This document shows positions 7,835-15,492 of a stretch of DNA of 33,347 nucleotides, in pieces. Made by a program: the position numbers and the translations under genes. Numbering within the stretch: position 1 is the stretch's first letter; every line of letters begins with the position of its first letter. The DNA comes from a bacterium. GTDB lineage: Bacteria; Bacillota; Clostridia; Lachnospirales; Lachnospiraceae. The stretch lies in the NCBI GenBank assembly GCA_023666335.1, contig JAMPCE010000026.1, positions 1-33,347 of the forward strand. Reading direction: 5' to 3'. The notes below the pieces were generated by a model. That model was not told where the DNA came from, did not search any database, and saw only the letters and a program-made list of their open reading frames with translations.

Positions 7835-9436
7835 ATGAGTACAACGCCGATTTTAAAAAATAAAATATTCTTATATCTGACGGAATTTTTCGCGGGAATG
7901 TCCGTGATGGCGGTAGAGTTGGGGGCGAGCAGGCTGCTTGCTCCCTATTTCAGCTCTTCGCAGATCGTGTGGACGATCATCATCGGCACGATCATGATCG
8001 CGATGGCGCTGGGCAATATTTACGGTGGAAGAAGCGCGGACAAACATCCCGATCCGGACAGGCTGTATAGCCGCATTCTGATCGCGGCTGTCTGGATTGC
8101 GGCGATTCCGGTCGTGGGGAAATATATTGTTCTGGGCATTTCGGCGCTTCTGATCTTTACGGTGAGCACAAACTTTTTGATCATTGCAGCGTTTGCAGCC
8201 TGCATGGTGATCTTTGTGTTTCCGCTTTTTCTTTTGGGGACGGTGACGCCGTCTCTGGCAAAGTACACGGTGCAGAGCCTTTCGGACAGCGGCAGTATCG
8301 TGGGGACGTTAGGAGCTTTTAACACCATCGGCAGCATCATCGGTACTTTCGTGCCGACCTTTCTTTCGATTCCGGCGGTGGGAACTTCGGTCACGTTTCT
8401 GATCTTTGCAGCTATCCTCCTGCTGTTGGGGCTGGTCTATTTTATCAGCAAAAAGAGCGGACGGATGAAATGCGCCGTGTCGGCGGTTTTGTTTCTTCTG
8501 TGCTGCGTGTTCGGCGCTTCCAACAGTTTTGCGTTCTGGGAAAAGGATCTTGCCTACGAGGGAGAGTCGGTCTACAATTATTTGCAGGTAAAAGAAAATG
8601 ACAAAAGTGTCATATTATCGACAAATGTGCTGTTCGGCGTGCAGTCCATTCTGATGAAAGATAAGGGGTTGACGGGGATGTATTACGATTATGCGATGGC
8701 GGCGCCCCTGATGACGGGACAGGAGGATCCTGCGGACTGTAAGACGCTGATCCTCGGCATGGGGACAGGCACCTATGCGCACCAATGTCTCGCCTATTAC
8801 GGGGAGATGCCGATTGTTGGCGTGGAGATCGACGAGAAGATCACGGCGCTTGCCAGACAGTATTTCGAACTGCCGGAGAGCGTGGAAGTCACGACCTATG
8901 ACGGCAGGGCTTATCTGAACGCCATCGACGAAACCTACGACGTGATCATGGTGGACGCCTATCAGGATATCACAATCCCCTTTCAGATGTCCTCCGTGGA
9001 GTTTTTTACGCTGGTGAAAGAACATCTGACGGAAGACGGGGTGATGGTGGTCAACATGAATATGCGCGGCAGCGGTGAGGACAGTATCAACGCTTATCTC
9101 TCCGATACGATCGGCAGCGTCTTTCGCGAAGTTTATACGGCGGACGTTGCGGGCACGACCAATCGGGAACTTTTCGCTTCCGACAATCCGCAGATGCTCG
9201 CCAATCTGGAAAGGCATAAGGAAGCGGTCACGGAGGAAAGCCTCCTCTCCATGATGAATCTGGTCTCGGAGAAACTGACCGCCTATCAGGCGGGAGGGCG
9301 GATCATGACGGATGACAAAGCGCCGGTGGAGCTTTTGGGGATGCGCGTCATCGACGAACTGATCCGCAATGAGGTCGCCTATTACAAGGACGTTTATGAA
9401 AAAGAAGGGATCCGCGGCGTGATCGACAGTCTGTGA
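7835..9436 (+). CDS. Membrane-bound spermidine synthase-like protein (fused MFS/spermidine synthase)
   Basis: The 533-residue protein has an N-terminal half with about seven transmembrane segments, starting with FFAGMSVMAVELGASRLLAPYF, and a soluble C-terminal spermidine synthase-like domain. The latter shows an S-adenosyl-binding loop GMGTGTYAHQCLAYYG, then VGVEIDEKITALARQYF and YDVIMVDAYQD, the aspartate-bearing strand. True spermidine synthases transfer an aminopropyl group to putrescine; whether this membrane-bound relative makes polyamines or other aminopropyl compounds is not known. No speD or speA/speC partner is nearby. The start has GGGAG nine bases upstream. A shared terminator follows. 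Confidence 0.88.
   Translation: MSTTPILKNKIFLYLTEFFAGMSVMAVELGASRLLAPYFSSSQIVWTIIIGTIMIAMALGNIYGGRSADKHPDPDRLYSRILIAAVWIAAIPVVGKYIVLGISALLIFTVSTNFLIIAAFAACMVIFVFPLFLLGTVTPSLAKYTVQSLSDSGSIVGTLGAFNTIGSIIGTFVPTFLSIPAVGTSVTFLIFAAILLLLGLVYFISKKSGRMKCAVSAVLFLLCCVFGASNSFAFWEKDLAYEGESVYNYLQVKENDKSVILSTNVLFGVQSILMKDKGLTGMYYDYAMAAPLMTGQEDPADCKTLILGMGTGTYAHQCLAYYGEMPIVGVEIDEKITALARQYFELPESVEVTTYDGRAYLNAIDETYDVIMVDAYQDITIPFQMSSVEFFTLVKEHLTEDGVMVVNMNMRGSGEDSINAYLSDTIGSVFREVYTADVAGTTNRELFASDNPQMLANLERHKEAVTEESLLSMMNLVSEKLTAYQAGGRIMTDDKAPVELLGMRVIDELIRNEVAYYKDVYEKEGIRGVIDSL
8598..8613. repeat. TGACA-N4-TGTCA palindrome (in spermidine synthase-like gene)
   Basis: ATGACA-AAAG-TGTCAT, in the same reading frame as the pyrD and murI copies (x-GAC-xxA-xxT-GTC). 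Confidence 0.6.
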
Positions 9437-9467
9437 CGATCAGAGATGGGAATAAAAACGGCAATAA

Positions 9468-9499
9468 AAAAGAACCGAAAGAAGTCTTCCGGTTCTTTT
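9468..9499. terminator. Bidirectional terminator between convergent genes
   Basis: AAAGAACCG (near 9469-9477) pairs with CGGTTCTTT (9490-9498), with an A-run before and a T-run after the stem. It serves the spermidine synthase-like gene on the plus strand and the uncharacterised gene on the minus strand. Confidence 0.85.
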
Positions 9500-9515
9500 C
9501 TGCATTTCTGAAATG

Positions 9516-10127
9516 TTAGTTTGTGGTGGACACGCCCGCCTCTTCAGCCATCTTGTCGAAGCCTGCCATCACAGCGTCATAGGTCTGCTTGGAGATCTCA
9601 GGAAGCTCGCCGCCCCAGGTCTTCTCCGCCTGCTTGTAGCCCTTTTTAAATGCTTCGCGCATGTCTTCGATCTTGCTGGGATCGCCGCCGGTCAGAGCAG
9701 TCGCAAAATCAAGGATTCGGCTGGAAGTCTGCTTCACGCCCCAGTAACCGTCCTCGGAGACATCTTCCTGCGCCTGTGCCTTGGTCGCCGCGTCCACTTC
9801 AAACTTGCCGCTCGCAAGGAACTTCCACATATCGTTGGCAACGCCGTAGGTCTGGCTCTGCTTGGTCATCAACTGCTCTACGATGTTCCGCAGCTGCTTT
9901 GAGTGCTCTTCGTTCTCGGCTTTCAGTTTGTTGATCAGCTCCGTGTTCTGCACATATTTTTTCGTGGATACGGTTGCACTGTCTTTTGAAGGCTCGTAAA
10001 CGACGCCGTTCTCGCCTTTTTCGGTAGTGTCCTTTGTCTCCTCAGCGGGCTTCGTGTTCTCAGCCTGTGTGGTCTGAAGTGTTTCGTAAGCGTTTGCGCT
10101 TACACCGGTAATTCCATTTACGCTCAT
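9516..10127 (-). CDS. Uncharacterised soluble protein, Lachnospiraceae-type
   Basis: I do not recognise a named family. The 203-residue protein starts MSVNGITGVSANAY, chosen because AGGAGGG lies just upstream on the minus strand; an upstream ATG at 10181 lacks such a site. Residues about 15-60 are a low-complexity linker rich in Thr, Glu and Lys (AENTKPAEETKDTTEKGEN). The rest is predicted helical, including NTELINKLKAENEEHSKQLR and a conserved-looking core EDGYWGVKQTSSRILDFA then GGDPSKIEDMREAFKKGY. There is no signal peptide, membrane segment or cysteine. The leaderless, disordered N-terminus is reminiscent of proteins exported by flagellar-type systems, but that is only a suggestion. Confidence 0.75.
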   Translation of the reverse strand: MSVNGITGVSANAYETLQTTQAENTKPAEETKDTTEKGENGVVYEPSKDSATVSTKKYVQNTELINKLKAENEEHSKQLRNIVEQLMTKQSQTYGVANDMWKFLASGKFEVDAATKAQAQEDVSEDGYWGVKQTSSRILDFATALTGGDPSKIEDMREAFKKGYKQAEKTWGGELPEISKQTYDAVMAGFDKMAEEAGVSTTN

Positions 10128-10275
10128 GGGTATCCCTCCTTGGAAAATGTGAATGTTATTTGTTTCGTTAAGACCGCGCAAAGAGGCAGTCTCGCTTTTC
10201 TAATACTTATATCGTACGATGTCTCCGGATAAATTAGTGGACGGAGGCAGGAAATTTGCATAAATTTACCGCTTA

Positions 10276-10368
10276 TTTTTTGTACAGCATGGTTTCCGTG
10301 GCGGAAAGGGGCGGAAAACTTGACATTTTGTACAAAAGTAAGTACAATTCCTGTATACAAAGTACAAG
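10276..10368 (+). promoter_or_regulatory. Cluster of GTACA boxes upstream of ispE
   Basis: Four GTACA boxes (within TTGTACAGC, TTGTACAAA, AAGTACAATT and AAAGTACAAGG) plus a related GTATACA lie in about 90 bases between the divergent gene at 10127 and ispE. TTGTACAA is itself a palindrome. TTGACA at 10320-10325 could be a -35 element. The regular recurrence suggests binding of a repressor. Confidence 0.35.
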
Positions 10369-10378
10369 GCGGAGACGC

Positions 10379-11269
10379 GTGTCTCTGACACGGATGATTG
10401 GCATGATAAAAGAGAAAGCATACGCGAAGATCAATTTAGGGCTGGATGTGCTCAGACGCCGTCCGGACGGCTATCACGAGGTGAAGATGATCATGCAGAC
10501 GGTGGATATCTGCGATGATCTGACCTTTGAAACGTGCGCGGCGCCGGGGGTATTTCTGGAAATCGAGGGGGCTGATCTGCCGACTGACGGGAACAATCTC
10601 GTCTGCCGCGCGGCTGCGCTCATTTTGGAAGCGGGCAGGATAACGGAGGGCGTGCGGATCACCCTGCAAAAACGGATTCCCATTGCGGCTGGCATGGCGG
10701 GCGGCAGCGCCGACGCGGCAGCCACGCTGCGGGGCATAAACCGCCTGTTCGGGCTGGGATATTCCGCGCAAAAGCTCCGAGAACTCGGCGTGAAGCTGGG
10801 GGCGGATATCCCCTATTGTATCGAGGGAGGAACCATGCTCTCCGAGGGGATCGGGGAGATCCTGACGCCTTTGCCTGCGCCGCCCGCCTGTCATCTGGTG
10901 GTGGCAAAGCCGGATCTGAACGTGTCTACGGCTTTTGTCTACGGGAATCTGAAAGTGGAGGAACTGTCTTTCCATCCGGATATCGACGGCATGGCAAAGG
11001 CGCTTGCCGGAGGAGACCTTAAGGGGATCACGGACAGAATGGGAAATGTGCTGGAGACGGTCACGGAGAAAGCGTATCCCGTCATTGCAGAGTGGAAAGA
11101 GACGATGCGGGGGCTTGGCGCGGAAAATGCGCTGATGAGCGGCAGCGGTCCCACTGTCTTCTGTATCTGTAAGACAAAGGAGACGGCGGAAAAGATCGCG
11201 GCTGCCATTCGGAAAAAGGAAGCGGTCGGCGTGGTCTTTGTGACGGCATGCCGCGAGGGGAATCTTTAA
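10379..11269 (+). CDS. ispE: 4-diphosphocytidyl-2-C-methyl-D-erythritol kinase
   Basis: IspE phosphorylates CDP-methylerythritol in the non-mevalonate isoprenoid pathway. The GHMP kinase marks are clear: KAYAKINLGLDVLRRRPDGYHEV at the N-terminus, the phosphate-binding PIAAGMAGGSADAAATLRGIN and the C-terminal LMSGSGPTVF. The start is uncertain. A GTG at 10379 has AAGGCGGAG four bases upstream and gives 296 residues. ATGs at 10394 and 10403 give a more usual N-terminus (MIKEKAYAKINL, 288 residues) but lack a clear ribosome binding site. A GntR-family regulator follows after 12 bases, suggesting co-transcription. Confidence 0.95.
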   Translation: MSLTRMIGMIKEKAYAKINLGLDVLRRRPDGYHEVKMIMQTVDICDDLTFETCAAPGVFLEIEGADLPTDGNNLVCRAAALILEAGRITEGVRITLQKRIPIAAGMAGGSADAAATLRGINRLFGLGYSAQKLRELGVKLGADIPYCIEGGTMLSEGIGEILTPLPAPPACHLVVAKPDLNVSTAFVYGNLKVEELSFHPDIDGMAKALAGGDLKGITDRMGNVLETVTEKAYPVIAEWKETMRGLGAENALMSGSGPTVFCICKTKETAEKIAAAIRKKEAVGVVFVTACREGNL

Positions 11270-11281
11270 GAGGAGTTTTCT

Positions 11282-11968
11282 ATGGAACATGATTTTACGG
11301 TAAATATGGATGAATTTCTTCCGCTGCGGGATGTGGTGTTCAACACGCTGCGAAGAGCGATCCTCACGGGAGAATTGAAGCCCGGAGAGCGGCTGATGGA
11401 GATCCATCTGGCAAACCGCATGGGTGTGAGCCGTACGCCGATCAGGGAAGCCATCCGCAAACTGGAATTGGAGGGGCTGGTCACGATGATCCCCAGACGG
11501 GGTGCGGAGGTGGCACAGATCACGGAGAAGAGCTTGCAGGATGTGCTGGAGGTGCGGCGGTCGCTGGATGCACTCTGCGCAGAACTCGCCTGCGACAGGA
11601 TCACCGCCGAGGGAAAGGCGGCATTAAAGAAAGCCTGCGACAGCTTTGAGGAGGCGACAAAGACGGGGGACGCCGTGACCATCGCGGAAGCGGACGTCGC
11701 GCTGCATGACATTATTGTGCAGGCTACGGGCAACCGGAGGCTGATCCAGCTGATCAATAATCTTTCCGAGCAGATGTACCGCTATCGTTTTGAGTATATC
11801 AAGGACGAGAGCGGGCATGAGAATCTGGTGAGTGAGCATAGGATGATATATGAGAGTATCATGAGAGGGGATAAGGAAGCGGCGGCAGCAGCGGCAAGAC
11901 TTCATATCGACAATCAGGAGAAGAGTATCATCCGGCAGATCCGCATCGACCCGAACCGGAAAAATTAG
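11282..11968 (+). CDS. GntR family transcriptional regulator, FadR/FCD type
   Basis: This is a 228-residue regulator. The N-terminal winged helix spans about residues 10-75 (GELKPGERLMEIHLANRMGVSRTPIREAIRKLELEGL), and an all-helical FCD ligand domain follows with the expected acid and histidine metal ligands (AEADVALHDIIVQATGN, then a histidine in LVSEHRMIYESI). Such proteins sense organic acids and usually repress nearby catabolic genes; no obvious catabolic target is adjacent. AAGAGGAG just before the ATG supports the start. It probably belongs to the ispE transcript, 12 bases away. Confidence 0.92.
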   Translation: MEHDFTVNMDEFLPLRDVVFNTLRRAILTGELKPGERLMEIHLANRMGVSRTPIREAIRKLELEGLVTMIPRRGAEVAQITEKSLQDVLEVRRSLDALCAELACDRITAEGKAALKKACDSFEEATKTGDAVTIAEADVALHDIIVQATGNRRLIQLINNLSEQMYRYRFEYIKDESGHENLVSEHRMIYESIMRGDKEAAAAAARLHIDNQEKSIIRQIRIDPNRKN

Positions 11969-12051
11969 CATGAACGGCGCTGCCTGTATCAACAGGGAAA
12001 AAAGCGGGCATACTCCCAATGTCGGAAATCCGGCGGATGGGAGTGAATGCG

Positions 12052-12297
12052 ATGTGGAAGTGGAGTAAGAGCCTGGCGGCTTGTGTGTTTGCGGCAGCCT
12101 GGTGGGGAATCTTTTACCCGGAATTATGCTTTTCGGAAGAAACCTGCGCGGTGGTGCGGACGGAAGATGCGCAGAGCCGGACGGAGGAGATCGACGCGGC
12201 GGCAGTCTGGCGGGCTTCGGGAGACGAGATCGTGATCGGCAGCAGGCTGTGGGAATGGTGTGAGGAAAATTTGTTTGATGCTTTGACGTGGAGGTAA
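12052..12297 (+). CDS. Small predicted exported protein, unknown function
   Basis: The 81-residue product begins MWKWSKSLAACVFAAAWWGIF, a basic start followed by a hydrophobic core, consistent with a signal peptide or anchor. The mature part is acidic (SEETCAVVRTEDAQSRTEEID) and ends with WRASGDEIVIGSRLWEWCEE. The ATG at 12052 is preferred because GGGAG lies eight bases upstream; ATGs at 12019 and 12037 have weaker sites. It ends nine bases before the murI start, with the GGAGG site for murI inside its last codons, so the two are likely co-translated. No family recognised. Confidence 0.55.
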   Translation: MWKWSKSLAACVFAAAWWGIFYPELCFSEETCAVVRTEDAQSRTEEIDAAAVWRASGDEIVIGSRLWEWCEENLFDALTWR

Positions 12298-12305
12298 CCA
12301 TACCT

Positions 12306-13139
12306 ATGAACGGACAGGAAGAGTGGCATAACAGCCCGATCGGGGTGTTTGATTCGGGCGTGGGCGGACTGACTGTAGCGCGTGAGATCATGCGGCAGCT
12401 CCCCAATGAAAGAATCGTATATTTCGGCGATACGGCAAGAGTGCCTTACGGGAGCAAATCCAGGGAGACGGTCACAAAGTTTTCCAGGCAGATCGTACAT
12501 TTTTTGAAGAATCAGCAGGTCAAGGCAATCGTGGTAGCCTGCAATACCGCCAGCGCCTATGCCTTAGAGGAACTGGAACAGGAGACGGACATCCCGATCA
12601 TCGGCGTGGTAAAGCCGGGGGCGCGGACGGCGCTCCTTGCGACGAAAAATAAGAAGATAGGCGTGATTGGCACGGAGGCAACCATTCACAGCGGGATCTA
12701 CAGCCGGTACATAGAAGAAAATGACACAAGTGTCAGTGTTTTGGGAAAAGCCTGCCCGCTCTTTGTGCCTCTGGTGGAAGAGGGGCTGTGGGAGGATCCC
12801 GTGACGGATGAGATCGCCCGCCGCTATCTGAGTGAACTGATCGACAGCGGCATTGACACATTGATCTTAGGCTGCACCCATTATCCCATGCTGCGCTCCA
12901 CGGTGGCGAAGATCATGGGGGAGGGCGTAACGCTGGTGAATCCGGCTTACGAGACCGCCAGAGAGTTAAAATGTCTTCTTGCCGAAAAAGGACTTGAGAG
13001 CGAACACAGACCGGGACTCGGCACGGAACTGTACCGCTTTTACGTCAGCGACGGCGCGGAGAAATTCAAGCAGTTTGCCAATTCGATCCTGACGTACGGG
13101 ATCCTGTCCGCAAAAGTGGTCAATATCGAGGAATATTAG
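12306..13139 (+). CDS. murI: Glutamate racemase
   Basis: MurI converts L- to D-glutamate for peptidoglycan. The protein has 277 residues from ATG 12306. The two catalytic cysteines are in VVACNTASA (C79) and LGCTHYPML (C190), and the substrate loop is IGVFDSGVGGLT near the N-terminus. GGAGG at 12290-12294 is 11 bases from this ATG; a GTG at 12288 is possible but less likely. It continues the small exported gene and precedes the DUF1934 gene by 35 bases. The coding region holds a TGACA-N4-TGTCA palindrome at 12722-12735. Confidence 0.96.
   Translation: MNGQEEWHNSPIGVFDSGVGGLTVAREIMRQLPNERIVYFGDTARVPYGSKSRETVTKFSRQIVHFLKNQQVKAIVVACNTASAYALEELEQETDIPIIGVVKPGARTALLATKNKKIGVIGTEATIHSGIYSRYIEENDTSVSVLGKACPLFVPLVEEGLWEDPVTDEIARRYLSELIDSGIDTLILGCTHYPMLRSTVAKIMGEGVTLVNPAYETARELKCLLAEKGLESEHRPGLGTELYRFYVSDGAEKFKQFANSILTYGILSAKVVNIEEY
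12722..12735. repeat. TGACA-N4-TGTCA palindrome (in murI)
   Basis: TGACAC-AA-GTGTCA, a perfect 14-base palindromic core, reads Asp-Thr-Ser-Val in murI, in the same frame as the pyrD and spermidine synthase-like copies. Confidence 0.6.
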
Positions 13140-13174
13140 GAGAGGCGGAAAGCCGCTCGGAAATGAGGGCATCC

Positions 13175-13627
13175 ATGACGAAAGAGGTTTTGCTGACATT
13201 ACAGGGATTACAGTTCGACCAGCGGGAAGAGGACGCCGAAAAGATCGAGACAGTCACTGTCGGCGATTATTTCAGGAAAAACGACAGGCACTATGTGGTC
13301 TACGAGGAAGTCACGGAGGGATTTGATCAGCCTACGAAAAACCGCCTGAAATTCAGCGATCACATGGTGGAGCTGACGAGAAACGGTCTGGTGAACGTAC
13401 ATATGGTCTTTCAGGAAAACAAAAAGAATCTGTCCAATTATAACACGCCTTTCGGGCAGATCCTGGTGGGCATCGACACCAAGCGGATTCAAATAGAAGA
13501 AAAAGAGGACAACATCGTGGTGGATGTCGATTACGCGCTGGATATCAACTACGAATTTTTCTCCGACTGCCATATCAGGATCGACATCCGCTCCAAAGAA
13601 AACAGCGGCTTCACGTTACTTCCGTAA
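13175..13627 (+). CDS. DUF1934 family protein (YwiB-like beta-barrel)
   Basis: This 150-residue protein alternates short strands in the calycin-like DUF1934 pattern: VLLTLQGLQ at the start, YVVYEEVTEG in the middle, then NTPFGQILVGIDTKRIQI and VDVDYALDINYEFFSDCHIRIDI near the end. Its biochemical role is unknown. The start MTKEVLLTL at 13175 has AGGG five bases upstream; ATG 13163 is an alternative. It follows murI and is likely in the same transcript. Confidence 0.87.
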   Translation: MTKEVLLTLQGLQFDQREEDAEKIETVTVGDYFRKNDRHYVVYEEVTEGFDQPTKNRLKFSDHMVELTRNGLVNVHMVFQENKKNLSNYNTPFGQILVGIDTKRIQIEEKEDNIVVDVDYALDINYEFFSDCHIRIDIRSKENSGFTLLP

Positions 13628-13641
13628 AACCGCCGCCCATA

Positions 13642-14118
13642 TCATTTTAAAGGTTTCGCCCCTGCTTTTTCCTGTGCTTTTTCGACCATCTGCTTGAAAC
13701 GGCTCTTTTTCTTCTGTTCCACGGCGGACGCCTTGCCGTGCAGACCTTTCACATCCGTGATATAAATGCCGCTCACGACCGCTTTGACTTCTTTCTTGAC
13801 GGGAACCGAATCAAAAATCTTTTCTTCGCAGATAAGCGTCATGATCTGGGGACCGACTTTCGCTTTCACCACGGGAAGTTTGGAACTCCGAAGAAGCTTC
13901 GGCGTCTGATCCAGAATGACCTGCGGCAGCCCCGCGTCCTTTAACTTCATGCGCTTTTTGTCGATGATGAGCATGGAGATGGTCTGCTTCATGGCATCGA
14001 TCTGTTCCTGCTGCTCGGCCTGCTTTTTCTGCGCTTTCTTTCCGACGAAATATAAGACGACCACGGCGATCAAAAGAACCGCCAGGATCACCAGTAAAAC
14101 GATTACACCTGTACTCAT
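13642..14118 (-). CDS. Membrane-anchored basic protein of unknown function
   Basis: The protein has 158 residues. Residues about 4-26 form a single transmembrane helix (VIVLLVILAVLLIAVVVLYFV), followed by a lysine/glutamine-rich coiled coil (KKAQKKQAEQQEQIDAMKQ), a compact domain of about 75 residues (IDKKRMKLKDAGLPQVILDQ to VVSGIYITDVKGL) and a lysine-rich tail. No catalytic motif is visible. It converges with the DUF1934 gene (15 bases between stops). The family seems restricted to related Clostridia, but that is an impression. Confidence 0.75.
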   Translation of the reverse strand: MSTGVIVLLVILAVLLIAVVVLYFVGKKAQKKQAEQQEQIDAMKQTISMLIIDKKRMKLKDAGLPQVILDQTPKLLRSSKLPVVKAKVGPQIMTLICEEKIFDSVPVKKEVKAVVSGIYITDVKGLHGKASAVEQKKKSRFKQMVEKAQEKAGAKPLK

Positions 14119-14175
14119 GCGACTGCCTCCGTTTGCATTTCATTGTGTGCAAAGCATATTCTAACATTGATTTTC

Positions 14176-14189
14176 ATATTGCGCAATAT
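14176..14189. promoter_or_regulatory. Perfect palindrome in divergent intergenic region
   Basis: ATATTGCGCAATAT is a 14-base palindrome between the minus-strand gene (start 14118) and the foldase gene. It could be an operator for the minus-strand gene; no regulator is known. Confidence 0.3.
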
Positions 14190-14210
14190 TTTTATGCCTG
14201 TTTTTTGCGA

Positions 14211-14250
14211 AGCAATTCTTTGGTCTGTCGCAGGATCAGTATCCTGCGAC
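14211..14250 (+). repeat. Hairpin repeat, GTCGCAG family, copy 3
   Basis: AGCAATTCTTTGGTC (14211-14225) is followed by GTCGCAGGAT (14227-14236), the loop CAGT, and ATCCTGCGAC (14241-14250). The constant outer stem GTCGCAG/CTGCGAC with a changed but still paired inner triplet matches copy 2 upstream of pyrK. A partial extra copy, GGATCCTTGCGAC, follows directly. Confidence 0.7.
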
Positions 14251-14289
14251 GGATCCTTGCGACGGAGGTGGACAAGCGGGGGCGTTGTA

Positions 14290-14298
14290 TGGTATGAT
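14290..14298 (+). promoter_or_regulatory. Extended -10 promoter for the foldase lipoprotein gene
   Basis: TGG-TATGAT is an extended -10 element about 50 bases before the start codon. Unlike pyrK, the hairpin repeat lies upstream of it and would not be in this transcript. Confidence 0.4.
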
Positions 14299-14350
14299 AA
14301 TAAGGAATTTGCGAAATATTTTTCAGGAAGAAAAGAGGTAACGGGGAGAA

Positions 14351-15427
14351 ATGAAAAAAAGGATCTGTGTGATCGCGGCGGTGCTTTCCACATCGCTGTT
14401 TCTGACTGCCTGCGGCAGTAAAGAGTATTTGAAAGACATTAAAGCGGAAAAATATGTAACACTGGGCGAATACAAGGGAATCACGGCGACGGCGGATAAG
14501 CCCGAAGTGCCGGACAGCCTGATTGAGAATTATATTACGGAAAATTTCCTTGCGCCAAAGGCGGAAAAAGTTCCCGTGACGGGAAGAGCTGTGCAGACGG
14601 GGGATGTAGCGAACATTGATTTTACAGGCTATCTCGACGGCACAGCTTTTGACGGCGGCGCGGGAACGGATTTTGATCTGACCATCGGTTCCGGGCAGTT
14701 TATCGACGGCTTTGAGGAAGGATTGATCGGAGCGAACGTGGGAGACCAGGTGAGTCTTGACCTGACTTTTCCGGATCCTTATACCAATGCGGATCTGGCA
14801 GGGAAAGCAGTTGTCTTCGAGGTAACGGTCAACAGCATCAGCGAGAATAAAGTGCCGGAACTGACGGACGAGCTGGTAAAAGAACTGCGTGATGACGGCT
14901 ACAATGTAGGAGAGAGTCAGACGGCGGACGAGCTGAAAGCATCGGTGCGCGATCTGTACGAGCGGGCGGTGCAGACCAATTACGACAGCGCGATCGAGAT
15001 GGAACTTGCGTCGCAGATCATGGAGAACAGCACCTTTCAGGAGCCTCCGGCGGAGATGGTGGAACGTTTCAGGGGCAGCATTGAAAACAATGTGAGTGTG
15101 CGGGCTGCCTCTCTCAATATGACGCTGGCGCAGTATATGCAGTTGTACGAGGGACTGGATGAAGAAGGCTACCGCGCCCTTTTTGATGAAGAGAGCGTGC
15201 AGATGGCGAAGCAGTATATCATGTATCAGGCGATTGCCGACAGGGAAGGGCTTGCGCCTGCGCAGGAGCAAATTTCGGAGAAGATATCTTCGCTGATGAC
15301 GCTCTACGGCTACGCTTCCGAGGAAGAATTAAAAAAGAGCGTGGATGTGGAAGCCGTGGAGGAAGATCTGATGCGGGAAAACGTGGTGGCGTTTTTAAAA
15401 GAGAACGGAAAGGTAAGCCCCAGATGA
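14351..15427 (+). CDS. Trigger factor-like lipoprotein with FKBP peptidyl-prolyl isomerase domain
   Basis: The 358-residue protein has a lipoprotein signal ending LTAC (C21). An FKBP domain lies at about residues 78-160 (GDVANIDFTGYLDGTAFDGG, then GSGQFIDGFEEGLIGANVGDQV and FPDPY). A long helical part resembles the C-terminal chaperone arms of trigger factor. It is therefore a surface-anchored foldase, not the ribosome-bound Tig, whose N-terminal ribosome-binding domain is missing. It probably helps secreted proteins fold outside the membrane. AGAAAAGAGGTAACGGGGAGAA precedes the ATG in two purine-rich blocks. A 65-base structured gap separates it from asnS. Confidence 0.9.
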   Translation: MKKRICVIAAVLSTSLFLTACGSKEYLKDIKAEKYVTLGEYKGITATADKPEVPDSLIENYITENFLAPKAEKVPVTGRAVQTGDVANIDFTGYLDGTAFDGGAGTDFDLTIGSGQFIDGFEEGLIGANVGDQVSLDLTFPDPYTNADLAGKAVVFEVTVNSISENKVPELTDELVKELRDDGYNVGESQTADELKASVRDLYERAVQTNYDSAIEMELASQIMENSTFQEPPAEMVERFRGSIENNVSVRAASLNMTLAQYMQLYEGLDEEGYRALFDEESVQMAKQYIMYQAIADREGLAPAQEQISEKISSLMTLYGYASEEELKKSVDVEAVEEDLMRENVVAFLKENGKVSPR

Positions 15428-15470
15428 AATCGGACAATAAGCGCGAAAGCGCGAGTTTGCGAGTCTGATT
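15428..15470 (+). promoter_or_regulatory. Structured leader between foldase gene and asnS
   Basis: AATCGGAC (15428-15435) pairs with GTCTGATT (15463-15470), with one G-T wobble. It encloses a tight GCGC-GAAA-GCGC tetraloop hairpin (15441-15452). There is no T-run and no T-box signature; it ends just before the asnS ribosome binding site AGGAGG. Confidence 0.4.
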
Positions 15471-15492
15471 ATAAGTAAGGAGGAATTGTAAC

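Noticed and set aside
10256-10378. Long N-terminal extension of IspE from ATG 10256
   Set aside because: It would add about 40 residues unlike the family and would cover the GTACA boxes and a possible promoter. No ribosome binding site precedes it.
14192-15271. A 359-codon open frame antisense to the foldase lipoprotein gene
   Set aside because: It has no motif or start signal, and the sense frame carries a lipobox and FKBP domain.
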